64,000 nt of DNA, from the NCBI RefSeq assembly GCF_025698545.1, contig NC_068576.1, forward strand, positions 57,138,094-57,202,093, read 5' to 3'. The notes beneath the pieces were generated by a model. It was not told the DNA's origin. It saw nothing but the letters and a program-made list of their open reading frames with translations, and ran no database searches. Made by a program: the position numbers and the translations under genes. Source of the DNA: Gossypium raimondii (taxonomy: Eukaryota; Streptophyta; Magnoliopsida; Malvales; Malvaceae). Shown one piece after another: positions 24,121 through 35,490 of the stretch. Each line of letters begins with the position of its first letter. The first letter of the stretch is position 1.

Positions 24121-27100
24121 TGTAACAGCTCGATTTTGGGTCTAGTCGGAACAGTGGTTTTGGGACCACAAATCCGACGAGGAAAAAAATGTAATGGCCT
24201 AAATTTTCAGAGGTGTCGGAACGGTGATTCGAGATCACTAAATTCGACAAATGGGTAGAAAATATTATTAATTTAGTGAGTATAAGTTAAATCTAAAGTT
24301 AGGAAAATTTTTGAAATAGTGAATAGTACACTAGAAATAAATATTAAAATAATTAGAATCGAAAATGAGGTATCGAGACCTCGTGGATTTTAAACCAAGC
24401 CATAAACATTTTTATAAATATTTATGTAGTGTTAAAAAGTTAGTATTAAAGTTTCGTTAAGAAATTTAAAGTTCCGATAATTAATTGAACAAAAAGGACT
24501 AAATTGTAACAAATGCAAAATTATGGGAAATGATTAAATAACTTAAATGATAAAGGAAGAGGGCTTAAAAGGCAAATAGACCCAATGTCTATTTGGGCTG
24601 GGCGGCAAAGGCATGAAATCAGCAACAAAGTAAGGAGAATTAAGGGCAAAATTGGAATATTGCAAAATTTACTTAATAAAGTTAGGACCAATGTGGAATT
24701 ATCTAGATTTCTCTTTATTTTTCTGCATTCTCATCAGAAAAAAACACCATAGAAGGGTTTCCTTAAGCTGGTTCTTCCCATTTTTACTGCAGGTAAGTTC
24801 AATTCTTGATTATTTCTTGAAAATTTTATGTTTTTGTGACTTTTACAACTAGGCCCACTTGTTGAATTCATTAGTTTTTGATCCTATGAAAGAAGTTGAA
24901 AGTTGCTATGAATATGTGCTGGAAGTATATGATGATTTAGCATGGAATTAGAGTTTTAAATTATTCATATGTTGATTTTATTGAAAGAATTGAATAGAAA
25001 GTGAATGTTTGGGACCTAATAGTAAAAGAGTTTGAAGATAGAGTTATATGTGGAAATTCTGAATTTCAATAGTTTTGTAACAACTTATAATGTCTAGGTA
25101 AAGTATTAATTGAGAAAATTAGATTAATTTAGGGGTTAATTGAAAAAGGACCGAATTGTATAAACTGTGAAATTTGGGGCAAAATGGAAACCAACATTTT
25201 GCACTAAAGCAGTTTTGGACAGCAGCAGTAGTCTAACTTTGAAAAATCACCAAAAATTGTGGGAATTGAATTAGAGGATGAATAAAATATGAAATTAAAG
25301 CTTGTTGAGTCTAGTTTCTCATAGAAAAAATAGTGTAAGTAATGAAATTGTAAATTTTGAGATATTTGAAGTTTAGTTAGACCGAGTCAGAATGAGTTTG
25401 GAATCCCCTGTTCTGACTTTGGAAAATTTTTAAAAATTGAAAAAAATAATTATGAGTTATAGTTTATATTCTTAGAACCCTTAATGAGGCCATTTTCAAA
25501 ATAAAAAAAATGGAAACATCATCCGAATTCTGTATAGTGAGATAATTAATTTTTAGTGAAGAGAGGTCAGAACTGTCAGACAGCGAAATAGGGGAAACTT
25601 TAAAGAATAAAATGTACTATTTGGCTAAACCAAAAATTCTGAAATTTTTGTGATAAGAAGATATGTGAATCTAGTTTTGGGGAAAATTTACGGATCTTAA
25701 TTTGGAGTTCTGTAGCTCCAGGGAAAAATAATTTGGTGACTCTAACTCAGACGGACAGCTTGAATTTTACATACAAGAAAATAGTGAAAATACGAATAAT
25801 GTTATTTAAATGTGTTATACACATTAAGGATGATGAATGGAGAGGAGGTGGAGGAAAATTGGGAAATATATGAATGATGTGTGTATAATTGGTCATATGT
25901 TTGATTATAACTGATAAACGATGAAATATGAATGATGTTTATATTTGTATATTATTGGTCATGGTTTAAGCTCATGTGTGAAAATGAAGTTTCATAGTAT
26001 GTGTGTATGGTATATTCGGTATATGATTTGGCATGAAATAATGTCATGAATGGTTTATCATGTGGTTAGTTCCAAAAAGAGTTATGTTTAAATACACTAG
26101 CTTGCAACTATGGTTGAATGATATGTTTATATCTTGTGTGATGTGCATAGGAACAAGTGTGGAAAGATAATGAAATAGTAAGTTCGTATGACTGAAATTT
26201 AATGATTAAATGTTAATTTCATGAATTATATAATGTATGATGAAATATATATTTATTGTTGAAATGAGAATAAAATAAAAATGAGAAAATTGAATAAATG
26301 ATCAAATTGAGCGGATCGCTGGATTTGAGTACTTCTGATCAAATGACAAAGTGATAAGTGGTAGCTTAGCTACACTTATCTGATCAAGTGACAAAGTGAT
26401 AAGTGGTAGCTTTAGCTACACTTATCTGATCAAGTGAAAAATTGATAAGTGGTAGTCTAGCTACACTTATCTGATCAAGTGACAAAGTGATAAGTGGTAG
26501 CTTTAGCTACATTTATCTGATCAAGTGACAAAGTGATAAGTGGTAGCCTAGCTACACTTATCTGATCAGGGACAAGTGATAAGTGATCATACGTAAGACC
26601 ATAGTTATACTATGGCCAAGAGGAAGTGAAGTACTCAATTTTTCGTAACGTTCCCTAATTTGATTAAGGATGGTAAGTGACAAATGGGCCTAAAAGAATT
26701 AAAGCAAATGGATAAGTGGTTGTGTATTTATAACATGATGATGTTGTTATTTAAGCTAAAGTGATATTTTCATTGCAAAATTGAGAATTTCATAAATGTG
26801 TTATTGAATGGTATAATTGATAAACATTGAGATAAATGGTAAATACGTATTAGTGTTGAACTTAATGTCATTGAATTGTACGTGAATTAAATGGAAATTG
26901 CTAGTGATATGATTTAAATTGTGAGCATGAGAAATTGCGAATTGAATGAAATAGAAATGAAGCATTGAATTGCATGAGTATGTATCGGGTCTCGTAGGCC
27001 CTAATTATTATGATTATAATATTTTGAGGATATATTGTGAAAAGTTATAGAAGCATGTTAATTATTTTGAAAGTTTTAATTTAGATGAAATTTTATAACT

Positions 27101-27184
27101 CGGTTTAATACGTTTACAAGTGTATGTGTTTTGGTAATGCCTCGTACCCTATTCCGGTGTTGGATACGGGTAATGGGTGTTACA
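24121..27184. mobile_element. Solo LTR (3064 bp), probably Ty3/Gypsy
   Basis: The element starts TGTAACAGC and ends GTGTTACA, so it has TG...CA termini with a short inverted repeat, and CTGTA is duplicated at 24116-24120 and 27185-27189. No coding domain, primer site or second LTR is present between the ends, so it is a solo LTR left by recombination. The length and the ends resemble long LTRs of the Del/Tekay group of Gypsy elements in cotton; that lineage is inferred from memory. It sits inside the membrane-domain exon of the STR-like gene. Confidence 0.85.
26325..26590. repeat. Tandem hairpin repeats inside solo LTR
   Basis: Five copies of a unit of about 46-48 bases begin TGATCAAGTGACAAAG. 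Each has inverted arms GATAAGTG...CACTTATC with inner TAGC...GCTA, so each unit can fold into a hairpin. Confidence 0.9.
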
Positions 27185-27930
27185 CTGTACGCTTCTCTAA
27201 TCACCATCAATGCTTACGTCATGCTGGTGAGTGCACTCGCCTCGAGTTACATCACTGGTTACGCCGTCGTAATCGCTACCACAGCTCTTTTCTTCCTCAC
27301 CTGTGGGTTCTTTATTAAAGGTGACAAAATACCCATTTATTGGAGATGGTTACACTACATTTCCGCCATTAAATACCCTTTTGAAGCTTTGTTGGTGAAT
27401 GAGTTTAAAGATAAAGAAATTTGTATTTCCGGTAACCCATCGGATCTTTCGCCGGGACCTTTAGGAGAGTTGAAACCTAGTGATTTGCACCTTAAAAATA
27501 AAGCACTTGTTGATTGCACCATGATCAGAGAAGACGTGATATCATCCATGGGGATTAAATTGGAGAATCTTTGGTATGATATCCTTATATTGCTAGCTTG
27601 GGGTGTACTTTATCGCCTGTTTTTCTACGTGGTTCTTAGATTTTATTCTAAGAACGAGAGAAAATAAAAAACAGTGTAAAAGCGTGTTTCATCTTTCTGG
27701 GATTTTTATCTCATGTTTATAACTATGAAGGCTTCAAGTTCATTGCTAATGCATGAACATATCATTGTCATTGAATTAAAGTATACTTTTTTGAGACACC
27801 ATTTAGTTGGATTACTATGATTAGAGAAATTAATTATACAATAATTAATTGAATCATATGTTTGTGTCATTGTCTTTATGACAAGGAAGTCTTCTTTCCT
27901 TAACAAAAAATGGTATGCAATGTTAATTTG

Positions 27931-27931
<1 letters not shown>

Positions 27932-27976
<45 letters not shown>
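27932..27976. repeat. (ATT)15 microsatellite
   Basis: Fifteen uninterrupted ATT units. Confidence 0.95.
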
Positions 27977-29060
27977 TTACGATACTTAATCTCATCATTA
28001 TCTTAACTGAAGTCATCACCTCTAGGAAAACTAATCCCATTGCATTGCATATAGTAGTGGAGGTACTTAATTATACTAGAAATCAAATTACATCTTATTC
28101 AATTTATTTAAAAATATGTAAATTAATCGATAAATTAAAATAAACTAATTATTACTATTAAAAATTGAACAATTATCTGAAAAATAATAATAAATCCAAA
28201 ACATCTACTTACTTTTACCGAATCTACATATCCCTTAACGAGTTGAAGGGAATATATAAATTTGAGCGTGGCGAAATCTTATTGGGCCTTTAAGATTTAG
28301 CTGATCGTTTATCGTCACTTTACCTGAAGCCCGCGAATCTTAATATTAAAACCTTATTTTCGCTCGTGAATATATGAACATATAATTTTTTGTTTGTTCG
28401 AAATTTTCGCTCGTGAATTGTTGTTTACTCACTCAACAAATCTCATTTTACGAGATAATATATAGTAAGACATCGTGGCTTTTTAATTAACAATAATGGA
28501 TTTTTAATTAATTTAAGGAGTTGAAAACAAAGTTTATACCTTATATATTTAATTATTATTATTTTTAAAACTCACATGGCTTCTACGTCTAATCTGTTAG
28601 TGTTTTTCTTTTATCTTTTTACTTCATGATTGTTTAAAATTTATGATTATTATATTATTTTATATTTAAGTTTAATTTGAATATTCAATTTTATACATAT
28701 TAATTTTTTTGAAAATTTAATCATTTATATATTTATGTTGATATTTTTCTCATATTATATTACATTTTAATTATTTTTATGAAATAAAGTAATATTTATT
28801 CTCTCAATTAGATAAAATTTTCTTTTTCTTTTGAATTTTTTCGAGGTTTGATAAAATGAGAATTATCACTGCAAAGTTTCAAATTTTTTAGATTTTTATA
28901 AAAATTTTAAAATATATAAATCAGAAACTAAATTTAAAAAGTTACTGACAGATTAAAAAGTTAAATACTAATTTGAAAAGAATTACAAAATTCAAGGAAA
29001 GAAAAAAATCATGATCTTTAAAAATATTATAAAATAATAATAGTTCAGTCCACACTCCAC

Positions 29061-29172
29061 CATGTGATTTTCATTAAAGTTAAAAAGTCAGACTCTCTCT
29101 CTCTCTTTCTCCTTCCAAGCCCTTTAATTTAATTTAATTATAATACAAAAACATATATAATATATTTATATA
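29061..29172 (+). promoter_or_regulatory. Likely core promoter of the JAZ gene
   Basis: A TATA-like stretch (TATTTATATAG, about 29162-29172) lies about 170 bases before the ATG, a plausible distance with a short leader. A CT-rich tract precedes it. The word CATGTG at 29061-29066 is a variant E-box of the kind bound by MYC2, the activator that JAZ proteins repress and that induces JAZ genes. No transcript data support the exact start. Confidence 0.4.
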
Positions 29173-29341
29173 GTGCTTCCTCTTCTCTTTTGTTCCTTTG
29201 CTTCCCTTCTCTTCCATTCCTTTTTTTTTTCCTGCTCCAAGAAGCTAAGCATTGTCTTTTTTAAGAGAAAATTTTCCATTCGATTTTTGTTTTTATTTTT
29301 GGTAGATTTTAAATATTTTAAGCCCTTTTCTTTTGGAGATT

Positions 29342-32300
29342 ATGGAGAGAGATTTTCTCGGTTTGAGGTCCAAAAATGCTGCAATTACAATCAAAGTAGA
29401 GCCCTCCGATGCTCAGCCTAATGATTCAGGTAATTAATTTTATTTCGGAATTTTTTAAATATTTTTTGCTGTTGAAATAGTGACGGTGTTGAATTAGGCT
29501 ACGTATATTTAGTTTTTGTATTCGTTTTTCTTCTTCGTGTAATTTAATGCATTTTCTCGGGAACCAAACAAGTGGTAAGGTAGGGTAGGAAAAGTTTTGC
29601 GCCAACAAGAAAACCCACGAGTCAAATGTCCTTTTCGTTTAAATGAAAATAAATAATAACAATATAATAAACATTTTTTTAAAAAAAGCGCGTTGGGTAC
29701 AACCCTTGCATTTACACAAGGTACAATTACTTTAATGCAGTCCTAGGTACTTTTAATAAAGCTTGACAATATGTCAGTGGCTGTATGTTGCTTTGAGCGT
29801 TAGATTCTTAGTTTTGGTTAGGTGTTACTCGGTATACCCTACCATTAAATATTTTTTAAAAATATATTATTTAATATATGGTATTTTTTTATATCCGCTG
29901 TCCATATTATTTAATAGATTAAAGGTAAAATTTATTAATTCTAAAAATGAAAATTAAAAATGGTTATGTGTTTTATTTATCATTTTAAATTTTAAACATT
30001 AATTATTTTATTTACCTGTTAAAATATTTAAGGATATATGTATCAAATAATTATTTAAAAAATAAGATAAATATCAAAACTGTTTTATTTTATGTAATTT
30101 TATGAATAAAATTTCAATTTGATCTAATTTTTAAAAATTATTAACACAATTATTAATATAACATCATTTTTATGTTTATATATTACGTGTACAAATAATT
30201 ATATTTATCTAATATAAAAATAACTTGATGTATTTATTTTTAAATATATATAATTATACTAATCAAATTTTATGTATCAAATTACAAATTAAATAAAAAT
30301 TCATATATAATTTTAAAATTTATCCTTAAAAATTTGAGAATAATGTAAGAGTAATTGTAGGAGTTTTAAACTATTAGAAAAATAAAATCGTATCTAGAAA
30401 AATCTAAAATTCTTTTGAAATTTTTGCATAATATATGTAATAATAATCTTAATTTATTTTTGTCGAAAATAATGCTATGTATGTTTAATAAAATAATAAA
30501 AATATTATTCAAGTGATGATTGATAATTGAAAATATAATTATAAATTAATATTTTATTTGCGACAAATGCTAATGTGAGCAGTCGGCGGATGGTAAACAA
30601 TAACCCGGAATCATTTTTGTCTCTGTAAGCAAAAGCTTGTCCCTTTTCTTTTTACTCGATTTAAAAACGAATAAAAAGAAAGATGCGAAAAATATTTTAA
30701 ATCAATTTTTAAATTTAGTTGTTGAGTACATATTAAAATGTGGCATATTGAGTTGTCGAGACTAGGGATTGTAGTGGCATATTTATTGTTTCTTAAAATA
30801 TCTGAATCCATTAATAAGGGAATTCAAATAACGTAATTGACATATTTGATAGTGATACTATTTAATCTAAAGCCAATCTTCGAATTATGATGTACAATTT
30901 TTTATTAAATTAGTTTATTTTATTTTATTTATATATGAAAAAAAACAAATTTTAGTTAAGATTTTATTTTAATAAAATATTTAAATTTTATATTTAATAG
31001 TGTTATTAATATATTATAATTTTAACTTAAAATTTTTAAAAATCGATATGATTTAAAATTTAAATGTTATTATAATGATCTCAAATGCTGGTATTATAGT
31101 TTTGTACAAATTTCCTCTTTGAGTTGTGAATATTAAATATTTTAAATTATTAAATTATGTTATCATTAATTGTGCTTGGATTGGTACAAGATCATTTGAG
31201 ATAAAATAAAATATAAGGCTATAAAAAGACAATTTTATTATAAAATATAACGGATAACATGGTTGCGTGTTAATAAAAATAAATAAAAATAACATGGGTG
31301 GGGTACAACATGATTAAATAATGCTCTTATCAATGACTTAAATTGTTAAGCTTTTTTTTTTTTCATAAATGTGGCATTTAGAGAGGTAATGGCATGTGAT
31401 ATGAACATATTTTTTATGGAAATACTCATTAAATAAATTATTTTATTTACAATGTGATGAATAATATATTTTATTCCAATGCCATAGATGATCTGACCAA
31501 TGGGTTCCTTTTTCTTTTTTTTTTTTAATTTCTTTTCCAGTACTTGGCAAGGTGTTGTACTTTCTTTTTTCTATCCATCTATTAAATAAACAACATGAAT
31601 TGGATTCTTCATGATATGATGTATGGTAGTTTTGGCTTCATATATATATTTTTCATATTTTTAATTTAGTCTTATTTTTTTAAATGTCAATAAATGCTTT
31701 ATTTACAATTCTAATAATTGTAATAAGCAAGCTCTTTTGACCTTATTCTATTAAGTTCTATAAGGTCCCCAATCAAGAACATAAGCATTTATATATTTTT
31801 CATCTTCTTGAACCAAATAAGATTAGCTGTGTTTATGTAATAGAAAAATCATATTTTGGTTTCTGCAGTTTTGTTGAGGGGTTCAGGGATGCAGTTGTCT
31901 TTCTCAAACAAGGTATCTACAGTTCCTCAGTTCTTGTCGTTCGATGGTGCTCGAGACGATAAACTAAGAAAAGCCACGCATGACACGCTGTTGTCATCCG
32001 GTTTTATGACTATTCCAACTACTGATTCTAACAAGAAACCGCATCCTGGCTTGACTCAGGTTTGTCGATTCACATCATGAACTTCTTGGTTCAACGATTT
32101 CTTTATGCATATACCCGGTTGGCTTTTAGTTTCATTGCCAGTTTACTGATTTTTCGTCCTATGACTGGCAGAAACAAGGGGGAAACCACTATGCGGCTAC
32201 CACCTATGGTCTCCAACAACTCGATGTACACCAATCCCGCCTTTCCCACGAAGCAAGGATATTTCCAAGTTCAAGTCAGCTGAATCACACGATTACGGTT

Positions 32301-34119
32301 TCTATGAACACTCCTCTTCTCCAAACCCACCTTGCTTCCCCCGGACAGAACATAATCGGTCATACTATAAACCCGCAACCTTTTACCGGAGTTCCAATCA
32401 TGGCTGCACCTGTATCTGTTGTTCCTCCATCAAGTCCTATCATCGGTACCACTGATCTTAGGTATCTAAACTTCCATTGCAAGTTATTTATTGAATCTGA
32501 ATAACAGTATGATAAATATTTAGCTTAAACTTGCAACCTTTTGTAGGAATGCTGCCAAATCTTCTAAGGCACCAGCTCAATTGACTATCTTTTATGCTGG
32601 ATCTGTATGTGTGTACGATGATGTATCTCCCGACAAGGTAACCATATTGCTTCTTCGTATTTTGTTGAACTGTTGGACACAGTTAATATTTAGTTCTTTG
32701 CTTCCATTTCTAGGCCAAAGCTATTATGTTACTTGCTGGAAACGGTTCTTCTGCGACTCAAAGTAAAACGGCACCTGTGACTCAACCGCAGACACATATT
32801 CCACGACCTTGTACTTTGTCCCCTTTCTCGGGTCTTCCAAATCACCTTTCTGCAACCTCCCATGTCAGTTTACAGCCTGTTGCAGGATCTAGTGGCACCA
32901 ATGAACTAACAGCTGCAACAAGGATAGGAGCTTTAGCATCCACTAATAACCAACCAGATCCTCCCAAATTGGTTAATCCTGCAGGTACTAACCTTCTTTT
33001 CAGGTAGGATTCTCCGCTACTCTGCTTTCGTTTTCTGAGATTCTCATGTTATCTTTTCTTGCAGTTGCTGTGCCTCAGGCTCGTAAAGCATCCTTGGCTC
33101 GGTTTTTAGAGAAGCGTAAAGAAAGGTATTTGCTTGTTTTATCAATTTGATGACAATCATTTGAATGTTCATTGAAACGGTACATATTAGATGCCTGTGA
33201 AAATATGTTACCATAATGTATTTCAAAAGAACTTATCTTACGTCACTTAGATATGCCTCTTGACAGCCACAATGAGGGTAAAAGTATTATGGAGACTGTT
33301 GTACTAGGAGTTAGATTGCATTTTGCCCCTTTTACTCAAAAAATGAATAAATTAGTCCTCATATATTAAATTAAAGAGGAAACCAGTCCTTTCTGTTAAA
33401 ATTTTCATTTATTTTTTACTGTTAAAAACTAGCATGGTTGATGGAATAACCAGATAGTTACACATGACGTGCCATGTGTAACTCATGACAACGTACAGAG
33501 ACTAGTTTTTAACTGTAAAAATGAATAAAAATTTTAATAGGACCAATTTGCTCTTTGATCTAATATAGATAAAATAATTTGCTCATTTTTTAATAGAGGG
33601 GGCAAAATGCAATCTGACTCCTAGTACAAGGACCTCCATGGTACTTTTACCCCATAATGACTTATTAGGTGAGTAAGAACTAATAGAAAGAAATGCCTCG
33701 TGTGCATGAGAACTAAGCCCGATGTACAAGAATATGGCGAAGCCTTGCTTTTGCTTTTGTTCTTCCTGTTCCTTTTGAAATGTGGTGTTCTATATGCCTC
33801 AAGCATTATTTCCAGTTTCCATCACCTTGATCCATTATTTTTACGACCACCCTTGCAGTACGGATTTTGGTGGTACCGAGAATACACACACTCACACACA
33901 TCTACATATACAGTTAGAAAATGAGAATTGAACATTTATGCTGCATTGCAAATCTGAGTTTCCAAGACTTTACACGATTCCGGTTTACGTTTCAGGGTAT
34001 CAAACACCTCACCGTACAACATCTGCAAAAGATCTCCTGAATCTGGCCCCTTTGCATCTGATGGCATAAGTTTTCCTGTGACTTCTGCTGGATCTAGTCC
34101 TTTACAAGCCATCAATTAA
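29342..34119 (+). CDS. TIFY6B: Jasmonate ZIM-domain repressor, TIFY6/JAZ3 type
   Basis: Seven exons: 29342-29429, 31869-32059, 32172-32461, 32547-32637, 32714-32984, 33065-33125 and 33996-34119, giving 371 residues with all phases kept. JAZ proteins repress MYC transcription factors in the nucleus and are degraded by SCF-COI1 when jasmonoyl-isoleucine is present. The N-terminus MERDFLGLRSKN is typical of the TIFY6 group. The ZIM domain starts QLTIFYAGSVCVYDD with TIFY at 203-206 and mediates NINJA binding and dimerisation. The Jas motif runs from VPQARKASL (about 313) to PY (337-338), with the S-L-x2-F-x2-K-R-x2-R-x5-P-Y pattern complete. Intron 6 (33126-33995) splits the Jas motif as in most JAZ genes and contains a MITE. 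Intron 1 is long (2.4 kb). JAZ4-like proteins are in the same group; the suffix is therefore less sure than the family. Confidence 0.93.
29585..29670. repeat. Short repeat in JAZ intron 1, copy 2
   Basis: It matches 20415-20505, sharing 'ccaacaagaaaa' and 'atgaaaataaataataa' in the same order and spacing. Confidence 0.65.
33277..33652. mobile_element. MULE-type MITE, family I, copy D, in the Jas intron
   Basis: Long terminal inverted repeats beginning GGTAAAAGTATTATGG and ending CCATGGTACTTTTACC. The flanks CCACAATGA and CCATAATGA form a 9-bp duplication with one change. It accounts for over 40 percent of JAZ intron 6. Confidence 0.8.
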
Positions 34120-34883
34120 GGATCGAGCCTCGAGACTTTTTCAGACCGTGGGTCTAATAGATAATGTAAGAGCTCATTGCAGACATTTGTTTTTGTTGGT
34201 AATCAAATGAACTCGATTATTTTGATGTCAAATTTTAGGTCGAGTTATATACATACATATATATATATATGGTGGTCATATGTTTTTGGTTTTCTTGTTC
34301 TGAAATGCTTCGATTCGGAGTTTTTTTTTTGTATCAGTTTTCTTTTGGGATGACTTTTTAGAACATCATGTAACTCATATTGTTGTATGTTCTACACGTT
34401 GATTGTAGAAAGCATAATTTTGTATCCATCTGTGCTAATAATATGTTGTCGGATTTTGATATTCCAGTTGAGAATATGGGTGCTCATTTCTTGCATATCT
34501 TTGTGTTACATGTTGTATAAATATCACTGAAGCCGCGCAACTTACGGAAGTTTCTTTCCTTTGGATATTATACGTAAAGCTATGTAGAAAATAAATAGGT
34601 TAAATAAACTATTTGGAATTTCACTTGTCCAAGTTAGTCCCTAAATTTCACAATTGTTTCCACATTGGAACCTGAACTTTAGAGTTTTAAGGAAATAAGT
34701 TTGGATAAAAAAAGTTCAAGCTCCAATGTAAGAACAATTACTAAGTTCACGTACTAATTTAGACAAAAAGAAAACTTTAAAACTCAGTGTAGGGACAATT
34801 GTCAAGTTCAAGAATTAATTAGGATAAAAAAGAAATTCAAATTTCAATGTAAAAGTAGTTTACCTAATTCAACCTTAAAAAGT
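34120..34883. other. JAZ 3' region and repeat family III copy 2
   Basis: The first 400 bases after the JAZ stop are the likely 3' untranslated region, including a short AT run near 34256-34270. From about 34600 to 34882 lie phrases shared with 17925-18660, such as 'acaattgtttccacattgg'. The fossil pararetrovirus begins directly after. Confidence 0.6.
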
Positions 34884-35490
34884 TGGTGAATGGACTATCG
34901 TTCATAAAAAGTCCAATAAAGGGAAAGCAGCAACAAATTCCAAACAATGAATTGTACATGCTCAAATACCATTCTATCCTAACCAATGATATTATGTATC
35001 TTATCCAATGGTAAAACAACCAGTTGGAACAAATGTTTTATCATACCCAATGGTAAACCAACCAGTTGGAACTTCTTTTCCATTGACCCAAAAAAAGTGA
35101 GTCAATCACAATGGTCCCAAGATCCAAATTCGGCATTTCAAGCCAGTTATGCTGAACTATCATAGGAGCAAAGAATTTTTTGAAATAACAACAAATTCAA
35201 GATATAAAAGATCTTTTAAAAATAAAAGATTTTTATAATCCTGGTTTATCACCAGATTTATATAATTTTATTAATGAAATATGAAAAAAAACCATCTTTC
35301 TGATCAAAGAGCAAATTTCAGAAGAGCTCTTACCAGATTTTCACAATTTTTAGTTGAAAAAACAACTAAGGAAAGTGAATTTGAAGATTTACTATTAAAA
35401 TCAATTTTATACAGAGATTGGGATGAATTCCAAATGGAATTTATGGATATAAAGGAGATAAACAATCTTCTTGATAATCATATTTATGGA
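34884..35490. repeat. Pararetrovirus end repeat, left copy
   Basis: Starts GTTGGTGAATGGACTATCG and is homologous to about 41672-42265 inside the same fossil. A circular viral genome integrated as slightly more than one unit length would produce such redundancy. Confidence 0.85.

Larger units (their letters stand above)
20507..27667 (+). pseudogene. STR: Broken half-size ABCG transporter, STR-like
   Basis: Recognisable exons are 20507-20749, 21473-21652, 21719-21987 and 22979 onward, ending with TAA at 27665-27667. The order nucleotide-binding domain then membrane domain is that of half-size ABCG proteins. Walker A (GPSGAGKST, 20651-20677), signature VSGGERRR (about 21760), Walker B LLFLDEP and H-loop IHQPS are present. 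The linker rich in TPK repeats, the block [11 protein letters not shown] and the C-terminus RFYSKNERK match STR (STUNTED ARBUSCULE), which with STR2 exports lipid at the periarbuscular membrane. It is dead: the first roughly 50 codons and start are missing, a TGA at 23550-23552 and a change of frame precede GPKFANPW, a TAA sits at the Glu of the 'SREIVLTVM' block (about 23782), and a 3.06-kb solo LTR splits the membrane domain at 24121. Assignment to STR over other ABCGs is from recalled motifs. Confidence 0.85.
27668..29341. other. Intergenic, promoter side of the JAZ gene
   Basis: No gene is supported. It holds a 15-unit ATT microsatellite, two copies of the word 'ttttcgctcgtgaat' near 28360 and 28405, a long AT-rich stretch, and near 29095-29115 a CT-rich tract that probably lies in the promoter or leader of the downstream gene. 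Confidence 0.5.

Noticed and set aside
26325-26590. CRISPR-like array
   Set aside because: The units are adjacent tandem repeats without unique spacers, inside a plant LTR.
24121-27184. Reading this insertion as a full retrotransposon or an intron
   Set aside because: There is no internal coding region or second LTR, and the TG...CA ends with a 5-bp target duplication show a solo LTR, not a spliced intron.
27910-28143. Open frame with a run of tyrosines
   Set aside because: The tyrosines come from translating the ATT microsatellite; no other coding feature is present.
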